Assembly: GCA_016218725.1 (NCBI GenBank)
Contig: JACRDB010000053.1
Coordinates: 1-43,906 of the forward strand
Direction: 5' to 3'
Source of the DNA: Deltaproteobacteria bacterium
Lineage (GTDB): Bacteria; Myxococcota_A; Polyangia; Polyangiales; Ga0077539
Length of the DNA stretch: 43,906 bases
Position 1 is the first letter of the stretch. Each line of letters starts with the position of its first letter. The notes beneath the pieces were generated by a model. That model was not told where the DNA came from, made no database searches, and saw only the letters and a list, made by a program, of their open reading frames with translations. Shown here one piece after another: positions 1 to 7,909 of the stretch. Made by a program: the position numbers and the translations under genes.

Positions 1-618
1 CCCAACCGCGGCGGCGCGGGCGGCAACGGCGGCAGCGCGACGTACAACGGCCGCAACGGCGTGGACGCGATCGTGCGAGGGGGCTACTCGCCCTTCGGCG
101 GCGGCGGCGGCGGCGGCGGCTCCATCGGGGCCGCGGCGGCCACGGACCTCGCGGTGGCCACGACCTTCCAGCCCGGCTCCGGCGGGGGTGGGGGCGGCGG
201 CGACGAGGGCACCGGCGGCGGCGGCGGCGGCGGGGCGCTGCGGCTCTCATCGCATGTGTCCATCACGGTGGCGGCCACCGGGAGGCTCCTGGCCAACGGC
301 GGGAGCGCCCAGCGGGCGGCGTGCGTGGGCGGCGGCGGCGGCGGCGGCAGCGGCGGGGTGCTCTTCCTCTACGCGCCTGCGGTGGACGTGGCGAGCGGCG
401 CGTCGCTGAGCGCGGTGGGCGGCACCGGCGGCACCGGCGCCACGATCTACTCGAACACGCCGGGCGGCGACGGCGGCCTCGGGCGCATCCGGGTGAGCGC
501 GGCGCCGGCGTCGTGCAGGCTCTACGGGGCGTTCAACCCGCCGCTGGCGTCGGCGTGCGTGCTCACGCCCGGCGCCGGGTCCCCCGGGCGCGTCTACATC
601 GCGGCCTTCCCGGAGTAG
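1..618 (+). CDS. C-terminal part of a Gly-rich surface protein (5' end outside window)
   Basis: The reading frame is open from base 1 and stops at TAG 616-618, so this is the C-terminal ~205 residues of a longer gene. The product is dominated by runs of six to eight glycines alternating with short beta-prone segments (for example LRLSSHVSITVAATG and GGVLFLYAPAVDVASGASL) and ends in RVYIAAFPE. No enzyme motif is visible. The same style of Gly-rich, beta-segment sequence ends the large Cys-rich lipoprotein at the right edge of this window, so the two are probably paralogues, and this one may have had a comparable Cys-repeat N-terminus. An exported or cell-surface role is inferred, not shown. 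The last 19 bases of the gene are repeated 269 bp downstream. Confidence 0.75.
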   Translation, partial: PNRGGAGGNGGSATYNGRNGVDAIVRGGYSPFGGGGGGGGSIGAAAATDLAVATTFQPGSGGGGGGGDEGTGGGGGGGALRLSSHVSITVAATGRLLANGGSAQRAACVGGGGGGGSGGVLFLYAPAVDVASGASLSAVGGTGGTGATIYSNTPGGDGGLGRIRVSAAPASCRLYGAFNPPLASACVLTPGAGSPGRVYIAAFPE

Positions 619-886
619 GGATCGGTAAGAAACAACCTGCCTGGCGACCTCACCCCCCCCCAGCCCCATAGGCGTCAAGTCGGCATCAGCCCGTGCCCGT
701 GCCCGTGCCCGTGCCCGATCGTCGCACCGCCGCGTCGTCGCTCCCTGACTCACACCTGACGACGGGCAACGATCGGGCACGGGCACGGGCACGGGCACGG
801 GCACGGGCTGATGCCGACTTGACGCCTATGGGGGGCCGGGGGGTGAGGTCGCCGTGAATGGTTTATTTCGCGGCCTTCCCGGAGTA
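599..886. mobile_element. Hairpin (MITE/REP-like) insertion bounded by 19-bp direct repeats
   Basis: The 19-mer TCGCGGCCTTCCCGGAGTA occurs at 599-617, spanning the last codons of the Gly-rich gene, and again exactly at 868-886. Between the copies lies a segment whose two halves are inverted copies of each other. The second copy is followed by A, which would also have completed a stop codon (TAA instead of TAG), so the layout fits an insertion after the stop codon that duplicated its target. There is no transposase in the element. Slipped or recombinational duplication is an alternative explanation. The repeats and hairpin are seen directly; mobility is inferred. Confidence 0.45.
643..853. repeat. 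Long inverted repeat with GGGCAC hexamer tracts
   Basis: The left arm starts GGCGACCTCAC (643-653) and the right arm ends with its complement (843-853). Both carry ATAGGCGTCAAGTCGGCATC or its complement, then a tract of the hexamer CCCGTG/GGGCAC. The left arm has four full hexamers (to about 720) and the right arm five (from about 771). The arms differ in the length of a C tract and by one hexamer. An inner stem, CGTCGTC (732-738) with GACGACG (758-764), lies in the loop. As RNA it would form one very long hairpin that could end transcription of the upstream gene. Confidence 0.85.
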
Positions 887-908
887 ACGGCAGCATCCCG
901 GGCACGCG

Positions 909-953
909 CCCCGCGCCAACGTTGGCCGGGGCCTCCGCCAATGTTGGCGGGGC
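909..953. repeat. 45-bp nested-palindrome repeat, copy 1 (CCAACGTTGG family)
   Basis: The unit contains the palindrome GCCAACGTTGGC (915-926) flanked by CCCCG/CGGGG, then a second palindrome GCCAATGTTGGC (937-948) flanked by CCG/CGG. It matches the copy at 5929-5973 at 43 of 45 positions. Each half can form a GC-rich hairpin. It lies between a gene end and the mcrB-like gene, so terminator activity is plausible. The function is inferred; the repeat is seen directly. Confidence 0.85.
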
Positions 954-1097
954 CCGGGTCCACCTGATTGATCTTTCCTCACCTCCCCCGATCCTGTTCC
1001 CGGGTCCCCGACGGAAGTGAACCCTTGCAGACGGAGGCAGAGGGGGCCAACATCGGCAGGCATCGGGGTAGTGTTGCGCGGAGCCCCAGAGTATCAC

Positions 1098-1104
1098 GAG
1101 GAGG
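1098..1104 (+). promoter_or_regulatory. Strong ribosome binding site for the mcrB-like gene
   Basis: GAGGAGG lies six bases upstream of ATG 1111 and settles that start codon. It is a much better Shine-Dalgarno match than most starts in this window. Confidence 0.75.
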
Positions 1105-1110
1105 CGGCCC

Positions 1111-4100
1111 ATGACGGAGAGCAAGCTCCATGACAGCGTCTACCCAATGCCCGGAGGGGTCTTTCAGTACTTCCAGACCGCCCTCGATGTCCTCTCCACA
1201 ATCCAAACCAAGAACCCTACCTTTGAGGACTTCCTTGTGTTTCTCAAGGACCGTTACAAGGTAGAAGCCAAGTCCAATGCGCGTTGTATTCTCGCGCAGC
1301 TTCGGCGCCTGGGCTGGTTGGTCCGTGGAGACGATCAACGACATCAACTTACAGTCCGGGGTCGAGAGATCCTTGCAACACAGGATTCCCACCTCGCATT
1401 CGAGGATTTGAAGGCGTGCGTACGTGGAATGGAGGAGACCCTTGAGATCATGAGTAGCGGTGCACCCGCAGGTCCCCAACTCCTCGCGCTTGTGAATCAG
1501 AGGCTCGGCACCCAGTGGAAGACCCCAGCCCAACCGCTATTCCGTGTGTACTGGTTGAAGAGTCTTGGGATGGTCCCAGGGCGCTCTACGATCCTCCAAA
1601 GCAACACTCGCACAGGATCATTGGACCAAGAGCGGAATCGGTCCGTTCCGGTGACTACTCAACAGGTACGAGCGCTCCTGGAGCAACTCTCGCCAGACCC
1701 TGCCGAGCGCGCTGCACTGCTCGGGTTTTTCGCCGATGCCGTGGAGACGGCGCATGGTCTCGGCGCGGCGAAGTGGAGCGTAAAGGCGCGAGAAAGGCGT
1801 GTCGTAAGGCTCAACATCGGCAGGATAGCGGCGCTCGGGCTGTGTCCCGGTGAGGTCCAGATTACGCTAGACCTCGCTACCCTGGGCGAGACTCTCCTCG
1901 ACACGGTCAACACCAATGCCCGTGCCAGGGAGTCCCAATTCAAGGTACTCACAGGTCTTAGGTGGTTCGACGCAAAGCCGACAGCTCTCGTCCCGCTTCT
2001 GTCTGCCGTCCGTCCCGCGTTCGACGTAATGCTGCGGCGAGGCGCTGCAACGGTTCGGGATCGGACGCCCTTCTACGGGACGGCGACCACCGAAGTACTG
2101 GAAGCCATCGAGCAGATCCTCGGCCGCACGCTGCCTAGACCGGACTATGGCGACGACGCGGAGACCCCAGACCAAAACGCAATGGTCCAAGCCGCGTTCC
2201 TGGACTTCCTCGATACGCCGGGAGAGGCGCTCCGCGTGGGATTCGCACGCAGATGTGCTGAACGTGTCCGCTCGATACTCTCGAAGGAAGGACTCGACCT
2301 CTCTACCTTCGAACGCGCTATCTGGCGCCGCGCATCTGACAGCATCTCGCAGGACCTCGCAGATCTCCTTGGTATCGAGGAACTGTCAGCAGACCGCGCA
2401 GAAGAACTGGCGGTCTCGGAGAGGAATCTCCCGATCGATGGCAATGGTCTCTGGTCCCCGGAGACCGATACCTTCGGTCCAAACCTCTCGCCGTCCGAGC
2501 GCGCCGATATCGTCGCCAAAGTTGGCCGTTTGGCGGGGGATGCCGCTCTAAGCCCCGTCCAGAAGTTGGACCAACTTCTCGCGCTTCCAGGTCTGGGCCC
2601 CCGTGCCGCGACGGGCATCGCCGCGTGCCTTTACCCCGCTGCGATCGCGCCGGACCAACCTGACGCCAGGAAGGGCCTTGGTATCCTCGAACTCGACGTG
2701 GACGAGTTGGCTCCCTTTCAAGACCTGGCGATGGACCTCAAAAGCGACCTTGGCGCCGAGGACTTTGTCGTTCTGGACCACTTTCTGCGGTGGGTCGCGG
2801 CGGGGAGGATGCTCGACCAGGAGGGCGATCCTGACATACCCGAGACGACTTCTGGACGCGTGGTGAAGATCGCTCCTGGAGAGGACGCGCACCTCTGGAA
2901 CGAGTGCCGGGATGGAGGATACATCGCCGTCGGTTGGGACACCGTGGGTGACCTACACGCGTTCGCAACCCGGGAGGCCTTCGAAAAGGCCTTCGAGAAG
3001 GCACACCTTCATGTCTATCGCGGCAACCGCTCGGCCACGATCCGCCTCGGGCGGAAGGTATGGTCCCTCCTCGACCTTCGGCCCGGTGACCGAGTGCTTG
3101 CCAACCGGGGAAAGAAACAGTTGCTCGCCGTAGGCGAGGTGCTCGAGCCTGGCTACGTCTTCCGCGCCGACCGTTCCCGCTACAAGCACACTATCAAGGT
3201 CCGTTGGGATCTATCCCAGGCGAGATCGGTTCCCGAACAACACCGATGGTTTGAGACCATCGTGTGGCTCAACGCCAAGGAGATTCAGGCCCTCGGACTA
3301 GCGCTCCCACCGAAGCCGCCCACACGGGAGCCGGAGCCGCCTCCGGCGCCACCGATTCCCACTCTGGACGAAATCCACCGCCACCTCGCCGACGAGGGGC
3401 TGTCCATCGACCGCCGGACACTGCGACGCTACCATGTCGCGCTCCAATCGCGGCGCTTTGTGGTGCTCGCGGGGCCCAGTGGCACTGGTAAGACCTGGCT
3501 CGCCCGCGCCTATGCAGACGCGGTGGAGGCCGAGCACATTGTCGTGCCGGTAGCTCCCAACTGGGCCTCCAACGAGGATCTTCTTGGCTTCCTACATCCG
3601 GTCCACGGGACCTATGTCAACACCCCCTTCAGCTCCTTCGTGCGTCGCGCCGCTGGGGCCTGGGTCGAAGGGGGCAGGGCCCGCGCACAGATGTTCCATG
3701 TGGTGCTCGACGAGATGAACCTCGCCCGCGTCGAGCACTACTTCGCGCGATTCCTCTCCGCCATGGAGCTTTGCGCCCAGGACGGTGAGGCGCTCCTGGA
3801 GTTCGCCCCTGGCGACATTGTGGCGCTCACACCCAACCTCTGCTTCATCGGCACGGTGAACGTGGACGAAACCACTCACGGCTTCGCCGACAAGGTATTT
3901 GACCGCGCCCAGCTCCTTGAACTCACTGTGAACCGCGCCCTCCTCGTGGAGCACCTCGGCGACGCGGAGTACGGCCTTCTGCTGCTCAAGGTCTGGGACG
4001 CCGTCCATGAGGTGGCTCCCTTCGCGTTCCGTACCCTGGACGACATCGCTGCGTACATCGAGGGCGCCACCAAGCTCGGTGCACCCTGGGAGGAGGCCCT

Positions 4101-4275
4101 CGACGAGCAGGTGCTCCAGAAAGTTCTCCCTCGCATCCGCGGTGGCGACCCGCGCGTGGAGTGGGCCCTGGAGGCGTTGCGGGACCTTTGCGGCGAACGT
4201 CTCCCGCTTACCCGTGCCCGCTCGGCAGCCATGCTGGAGAGCTACCACGCGCATGGCTTCGCCACCTTCTTCTGA
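1111..4275 (+). CDS. mcrB: McrB-like AAA+ NTPase with EVE (modified-base reader) domain
   Basis: This is the motor and recognition subunit of a type IV (modified-DNA) restriction system, 1054 residues. Residues ~1-90 and ~115-170 look like winged-helix units. A helix-hairpin-helix-like LPGLGPRAATGIA lies near residue 495. Residues ~587-735 match the EVE/PUA-like fold (YIAVGWDTVGDL, then GDRVLANRGKKQLLAVGEV), a domain used by McrB relatives to read modified cytosines. The AAA+ core follows: Walker A GPSGTGKT (788-795), the McrB-type Walker B LDEMNLARVEHY (D867), and GTVNVDETTHGF near 914. ATG 1111 has a strong ribosome binding site. The 3' end overlaps the mcrC-like gene by 23 bp. Codons ending in A or T are clearly commoner here than in neighbouring genes, which suggests horizontal acquisition. 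The exact modified base recognised cannot be read from the sequence. Confidence 0.9.
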   Translation: MTESKLHDSVYPMPGGVFQYFQTALDVLSTIQTKNPTFEDFLVFLKDRYKVEAKSNARCILAQLRRLGWLVRGDDQRHQLTVRGREILATQDSHLAFEDLKACVRGMEETLEIMSSGAPAGPQLLALVNQRLGTQWKTPAQPLFRVYWLKSLGMVPGRSTILQSNTRTGSLDQERNRSVPVTTQQVRALLEQLSPDPAERAALLGFFADAVETAHGLGAAKWSVKARERRVVRLNIGRIAALGLCPGEVQITLDLATLGETLLDTVNTNARARESQFKVLTGLRWFDAKPTALVPLLSAVRPAFDVMLRRGAATVRDRTPFYGTATTEVLEAIEQILGRTLPRPDYGDDAETPDQNAMVQAAFLDFLDTPGEALRVGFARRCAERVRSILSKEGLDLSTFERAIWRRASDSISQDLADLLGIEELSADRAEELAVSERNLPIDGNGLWSPETDTFGPNLSPSERADIVAKVGRLAGDAALSPVQKLDQLLALPGLGPRAATGIAACLYPAAIAPDQPDARKGLGILELDVDELAPFQDLAMDLKSDLGAEDFVVLDHFLRWVAAGRMLDQEGDPDIPETTSGRVVKIAPGEDAHLWNECRDGGYIAVGWDTVGDLHAFATREAFEKAFEKAHLHVYRGNRSATIRLGRKVWSLLDLRPGDRVLANRGKKQLLAVGEVLEPGYVFRADRSRYKHTIKVRWDLSQARSVPEQHRWFETIVWLNAKEIQALGLALPPKPPTREPEPPPAPPIPTLDEIHRHLADEGLSIDRRTLRRYHVALQSRRFVVLAGPSGTGKTWLARAYADAVEAEHIVVPVAPNWASNEDLLGFLHPVHGTYVNTPFSSFVRRAAGAWVEGGRARAQMFHVVLDEMNLARVEHYFARFLSAMELCAQDGEALLEFAPGDIVALTPNLCFIGTVNVDETTHGFADKVFDRAQLLELTVNRALLVEHLGDAEYGLLLLKVWDAVHEVAPFAFRTLDDIAAYIEGATKLGAPWEEALDEQVLQKVLPRIRGGDPRVEWALEALRDLCGERLPLTRARSAAMLESYHAHGFATFF

Positions 4276-5806
4276 ACTCAACTGGTTCGACGCCCGCGGG
4301 GCGCCCTGTGAAGGCCCGACGGAGTGGTGTTCGGCCTGGGGGGCGTTGGAGGTGGACGCGAGCGCACTGGCAGAGCTCCGGGTGCTCCGGGGCGGTGAGG
4401 CACTTCCGTTGGCGGTGCGCGTCCTGGACAGGCGGCCGAGGGTCGTAGTGGAGTGGCCTCGCTCGGACGCGGGAAGACACCGGTTGCACATCGAGATCGG
4501 TGGTGCAGCAAGCACCGTCGAAGTCCGCGTCCAACCACGGAAGCTCCCGCCGGAGGCGATCAAGGCGCTCCTGGAGGACCTCACCCTTCGCCTCCCAGCG
4601 GAGATCGCTCTGCGGCTCGCCAGGGGCGGGTGCCTGGCGGGGTTACGCCTGGAGCCCGACCGACCGGTCACCGTGGATGGCGAGTACGAGCGTCTTCAAC
4701 GGGCGGTTATGGGCCACCAGGGTCGGCCAGGACTGGCGAAGGTCCTGCGGGAGATTGCCCGGGATCCATATCGGGTGTTGACGCCCGAGCACCCCTGGAG
4801 GCCGTCAGAGCGCGTGCGAAGGCCACCGCCGTCGCGGCTCTCGGAGGCGTGGCGTCGGCCCGGGAACCTGGATGCCCAGGGCCTTCCGCGACAGCTCGTC
4901 GACACCCGGCCCTGCGCGGAGGTGGACGTCTATGAGAACAGGGTCCTGCGGCTCTTCGCAGACCGCGTTGCCGCGCTGCTGCGTCGCTTGCGGTGCCTGG
5001 CGGCGCGACGCTCGGACCTCGCGGCGAGTGTGGAAGCGCTGGACTCAGAGCTTCGTGAAGCCCGTCGTGCCGCCCGCTTCCTGGATGAGGTCGCAGTGCT
5101 GGCGGTGCCACCCGCGAGGGTGACCATGGTGCTCGCTCGGCGCAGAGACTATCGCGCGGCCTACGATGGGCTCCTGGAACTCCGCCGCAGCGCTGTGGTG
5201 GAGCTCCGGGCGGCGGACCTCGAGTCTCCGATCGACAACCTACCCGGGCTGTTCCAGACCTGGGGAACGCTCCGCGTGATAGCTGTCGCACTAAAGCTCG
5301 CCGCAGTTCACAAGTGGGTCGTGACCCGGCAGCGCCTCGCGCTGTCCCTCGCCGGGGGCGCCGTGGTCGAACTCCTACCGGATGGGGAACCGGTACTCAC
5401 GTTCGCCCGTGATGGCACGGTCTTGCAATTCATACCGGAGCGCACCTACAGCCACGGAGGCCCTCTCCGCGCCATCACATATGAGCAGCGACCAGACATA
5501 GCTGTCGAGCGATATGAGTCCGACGGCAGTGTTGCGGTCTGGATTCTGGACCCGAAGTACAAGCTCATCGGGGATGAGAGCTCCGGCGCCGGGCGCCCCG
5601 TCAAGGCCGACATCGACAAGATGCACGCCTATCGGGACGCCATCCGCGACGCCCACGACACGCGGGTGGTGTGCTTCGCAGGTGTACTCTACCCCGGAGA
5701 CACGGAGCAGTGGGGCAAGGGCATTGCCGCACTCCGGACGCACCCCGAGGACATCCCCGCGCTCGAAGAGGCGCTTCAGGAAGTCCTCGACCCTGCATTC
5801 TTGTGA
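4253..5806 (+). CDS. mcrC: McrC-like nuclease subunit (DUF2357 / PD-(D/E)XK)
   Basis: This is the DNA-cleaving partner of the McrB-like NTPase, 517 residues. The C-terminal region carries a PD-(D/E)XK nuclease core: RPDIAVERY with D415, then a beta strand ending ILDPKYKL with D433 and K435. The N-terminal part matches the DUF2357-type all-beta/helical region of McrC relatives, including the ENRVLRLFADRV stretch. The frame is open further upstream to 4007, but that part lies wholly inside mcrB. ATG 4253, giving MASPPSSELNWFDARG and a 23-bp overlap with mcrB, is the sensible start and implies translational coupling. Codon use resembles mcrB rather than the rest of the window. In the family, McrC stimulates McrB GTPase and cuts DNA after translocation. 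Confidence 0.9.
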   Translation: MASPPSSELNWFDARGAPCEGPTEWCSAWGALEVDASALAELRVLRGGEALPLAVRVLDRRPRVVVEWPRSDAGRHRLHIEIGGAASTVEVRVQPRKLPPEAIKALLEDLTLRLPAEIALRLARGGCLAGLRLEPDRPVTVDGEYERLQRAVMGHQGRPGLAKVLREIARDPYRVLTPEHPWRPSERVRRPPPSRLSEAWRRPGNLDAQGLPRQLVDTRPCAEVDVYENRVLRLFADRVAALLRRLRCLAARRSDLAASVEALDSELREARRAARFLDEVAVLAVPPARVTMVLARRRDYRAAYDGLLELRRSAVVELRAADLESPIDNLPGLFQTWGTLRVIAVALKLAAVHKWVVTRQRLALSLAGGAVVELLPDGEPVLTFARDGTVLQFIPERTYSHGGPLRAITYEQRPDIAVERYESDGSVAVWILDPKYKLIGDESSGAGRPVKADIDKMHAYRDAIRDAHDTRVVCFAGVLYPGDTEQWGKGIAALRTHPEDIPALEEALQEVLDPAFL

Positions 5807-5928
5807 TGTGTCTCAGGCCATTCCTGGCGATCAATCCCCCACGCGTCGTTCATTCAGGGACAGCTCCTTCGGCCTTCAACTTCCGGGAGTGCGTCATCCC
5901 CAGTGGTGCGGCGCGCGAGCAACCCGCT

Positions 5929-5973
5929 CCCCGCGCCAACGTTGGCCGGGGCGTCCGCCAACGTTGGCGGGGC
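5929..5973. repeat. 45-bp nested-palindrome repeat, copy 2
   Basis: This is near-identical to 909-953 (differences at 5952 and 5962 only) and has two perfect GCCAACGTTGGC palindromes, 5935-5946 and 5957-5968. It lies in the 200-bp gap between the convergent mcrC and cytochrome genes, so it could work as a bidirectional terminator. With copy 1 it brackets the restriction cassette as a direct repeat. Confidence 0.85.
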
Positions 5974-6006
5974 TCTCCCCGGCGCGCTGTGGTGCGACCC
6001 CCGCGG

Positions 6007-7797
6007 TCACCTCCCGCCGCGCCGCCCGCGGCGCCGACGCCGCACCCCGAGCGCCCCCAGCGCCCAGACCCCGAGCGCCCCAACGCCACCGCCCGCGCCC
6101 CTGCCGACGCGGCAGCCGCAGCCCGGGTCGCCTGGGGAGGGAGGCCCCGCGTCCATGGTCGATGCGTCGGCGCCGCCGTCGGGCGGGCCCGCGTCGGCCG
6201 CAGGCGCGGTGAGGGTGACCTCCGTCGTGGCCTCGGCCATGGAGAACGGGGCCGCGCGCCCGCTCGCCTCGTAGAGCCGCAGGAGCTCGCGGCCGCGGTC
6301 GTCCGTGCGGTTCTCGCGCGCCAGGAACTCCACGTACCCGCGGGTGGTGGTCTGGTAGAGCGCCCGCACGCGCACCGTCAGGGGCCCGCGGGCCCCCGCG
6401 GGGATGGTGAAGGTGTACCGCGCGTCGTCCCAGTGGCGCAGGGCGCCGTCCTCGCCGCCCGAGTAGTCCACCCCCACGGGCTCGTGGCCGGGCAGCGGGC
6501 GGTACCCCCGCGGCGGCAGCCTCGTGTCCTTCACGATGGTGTCGTGGAGCGCGATGTGCTCCGACACGCCCATCCCGGCGCGGCCGTGCAGCGCCTCGTA
6601 GACGCGCAGCTGCGGGTCCGGCTCCGCCAGCCGCGCCTGCGCCAGGTCGTAGGCGCCGGAGACGGGCGTCTCGCGCCGGTCGGCGTCGATCACCGTCACC
6701 TCCAGCCACGCGCGGCGGCCGTCGGTGTAGCCCGTGGGGACCCGGTGCCCCGAGAGGTTCGTGAGCCGCGCCACCACCGTCACCCGCTCGCCCGGCGCGG
6801 CCTGCCGCGGCGCCTCGCGCACCTCCAGGCTCACCGCGGCCCGCAGCGTCGCCTCGGCGCGCTGCGCCCCGGCCTCGTAGAAGGGCGCCGCGTCGGGGTC
6901 GTAGAACTCCCCGGAGGCCACGTCGCCGCGCATCCTCCCGAGGACCCGCAGCCCCCAGGCGTTGGCGCCCGCCAGGTCGTGGCGCCGAGGGCGCGACCGG
7001 AGCAGCGCCACGTCGTTGCTCGACACCCGGGCGCTCCCCTCCACCCTCGGGAGGTGACAGTCCTGGCAGCTGCGCGCCTCCGGCGAGCCCGCCGCCGCGA
7101 AGGCCGAGCGCGCCCACTCGCTGTACGTCGTGTCCAGCGGGACCCGCTGGCCCGTGTCCGTCCCGTCGGCCCGGCGCAGGGGCTGCGTGGGGTTCGTGAC
7201 CTCGTGGCAGGTGCCGCACATGCGCGAATCCGGCAGCCACGTGGACACGGCCCCCGGGTGCCGGATGCTCACGATGTCCGCGTAGGGGCCGAAGCGCGTC
7301 TCCGTCGGCGAGAGCTGGTACTGCGCGTTGCCGAGGTTCGTCGTGGCCACCATCCGGTGGCAGCTGTCGCAGGTCACCCCGTCGCGGTCCTCGGGCAGGA
7401 GCTCCGCGCCCCGCGACGCCGCGAGCGCGCCGCGCGTGCGCCCGCCCACGAAGCCCGGCGGAGTGTGGCAGCGCAGGCACCAGTCCCCGACCCCGGGCGC
7501 GTCCTGCTCGGCCACCGTCAGCGCCGCCAGGAACAGCGGGTCCCGCACCGCGTTGCCCATCATGGACCCGAGCCAGCCGTCGTAGGGCATCGCCGACGGC
7601 ACCTCCGGGTCGCGGGAGTAATGGCACGTCACCCCGCAGGAGGTCGAGCTCTCCAGCGGCGTCCCCTCCGCGAGGCCCCCGGACTGCGTCCCCGGGAGGT
7701 CTATGTACCGCTGCGCCAGCGCGTCCGTTGACGCCGCGAGAGCGCCGAGGGCGAGCGTGACCGCGAGTGTTCCCCTGCGAATGTTGTGCGCTTCCAT
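6007..7797 (-). CDS. Pentahaem cytochrome c family protein with MYXO-CTERM tail
   Basis: Exported electron-transfer protein, 596 residues. ATG 7797 gives a signal peptide (RRGTLAVTLALGALAAS...ALA). Haem-attachment motifs follow: CGVTCH (an unusual CX3CH), then CLRCH, CDSCH, CGTCH and CQDCH, all in the first ~260 residues. The C-terminal half is beta-rich with no haem motif. The end has DPGCGC, a hydrophobic Gly/Ala/Leu stretch and an Arg cluster (RRRRRGRR), which is the MYXO-CTERM layout of envelope anchoring after cleavage by a myxosortase-type protease. An in-frame GTG lies further upstream at 7860 but would precede the signal peptide with unlikely sequence. The gene is divergent from the lipoprotein pair at 7910. 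Redox partner and substrate are unknown. Confidence 0.85.
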   Translation of the reverse strand: MEAHNIRRGTLAVTLALGALAASTDALAQRYIDLPGTQSGGLAEGTPLESSTSCGVTCHYSRDPEVPSAMPYDGWLGSMMGNAVRDPLFLAALTVAEQDAPGVGDWCLRCHTPPGFVGGRTRGALAASRGAELLPEDRDGVTCDSCHRMVATTNLGNAQYQLSPTETRFGPYADIVSIRHPGAVSTWLPDSRMCGTCHEVTNPTQPLRRADGTDTGQRVPLDTTYSEWARSAFAAAGSPEARSCQDCHLPRVEGSARVSSNDVALLRSRPRRHDLAGANAWGLRVLGRMRGDVASGEFYDPDAAPFYEAGAQRAEATLRAAVSLEVREAPRQAAPGERVTVVARLTNLSGHRVPTGYTDGRRAWLEVTVIDADRRETPVSGAYDLAQARLAEPDPQLRVYEALHGRAGMGVSEHIALHDTIVKDTRLPPRGYRPLPGHEPVGVDYSGGEDGALRHWDDARYTFTIPAGARGPLTVRVRALYQTTTRGYVEFLARENRTDDRGRELLRLYEASGRAAPFSMAEATTEVTLTAPAADAGPPDGGADASTMDAGPPSPGDPGCGCRVGRGAGGGVGALGVWALGALGVRRRRRGRRGGR

Positions 7798-7909
7798 GAC
7801 GGCCGCGGGACTATAGGGCCACCCTCCGCTCCCGCGTAGGGCCCCTCGCGCGATGCACATTGTTCGTGGTCATTTGCAGGTTGCGAGCGCGCTGGTAACG
7901 TCCCGGCTC
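7798..7909. promoter_or_regulatory. Divergent intergenic promoter region
   Basis: This 112-bp gap separates two divergent exported-protein genes and must hold both promoters. On the plus strand TTGCAG (7874-7879) and TAACGT (7896-7901) are 16 bp apart, but they would place transcription almost at ATG 7910. On the minus strand TATAGT (complement of 7811-7816) lies close to ATG 7797. Both matches are weak. Confidence 0.25.

Larger units (their letters stand above)
619..1110. other. 492-bp gene-free gap with hairpin element and nested palindromes
   Basis: There is no credible gene between the Gly-rich gene and the mcrB-like gene. From left to right the gap holds a ~210-bp hairpin-forming segment (643-853) bounded by 19-bp direct repeats, a 45-bp nested palindrome (909-953), about 140 bp without obvious structure, and a strong Shine-Dalgarno sequence directly before mcrB. 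No convincing -35/-10 pair was found for mcrB by eye. Confidence 0.7.

Noticed and set aside
691..818. CRISPR-like short repeats (CCCGTG/GGGCAC hexamers)
   Set aside because: The unit is 6 bp with no spacers and the two tracts are inverted copies forming a hairpin.
4007..4252. A longer mcrC-like start at 4007
   Set aside because: The extra 82 residues lie fully inside mcrB and look like out-of-frame Ser/Arg/Pro sequence; ATG 4253 fits the family and gives a short coupling overlap.
5601..7731. Open frames on both strands around mcrC and the cytochrome, including a 686-residue plus-strand frame
   Set aside because: Products are Arg/Pro/Ala-rich shadows of the minus-strand cytochrome gene, which has five haem motifs and a signal peptide.
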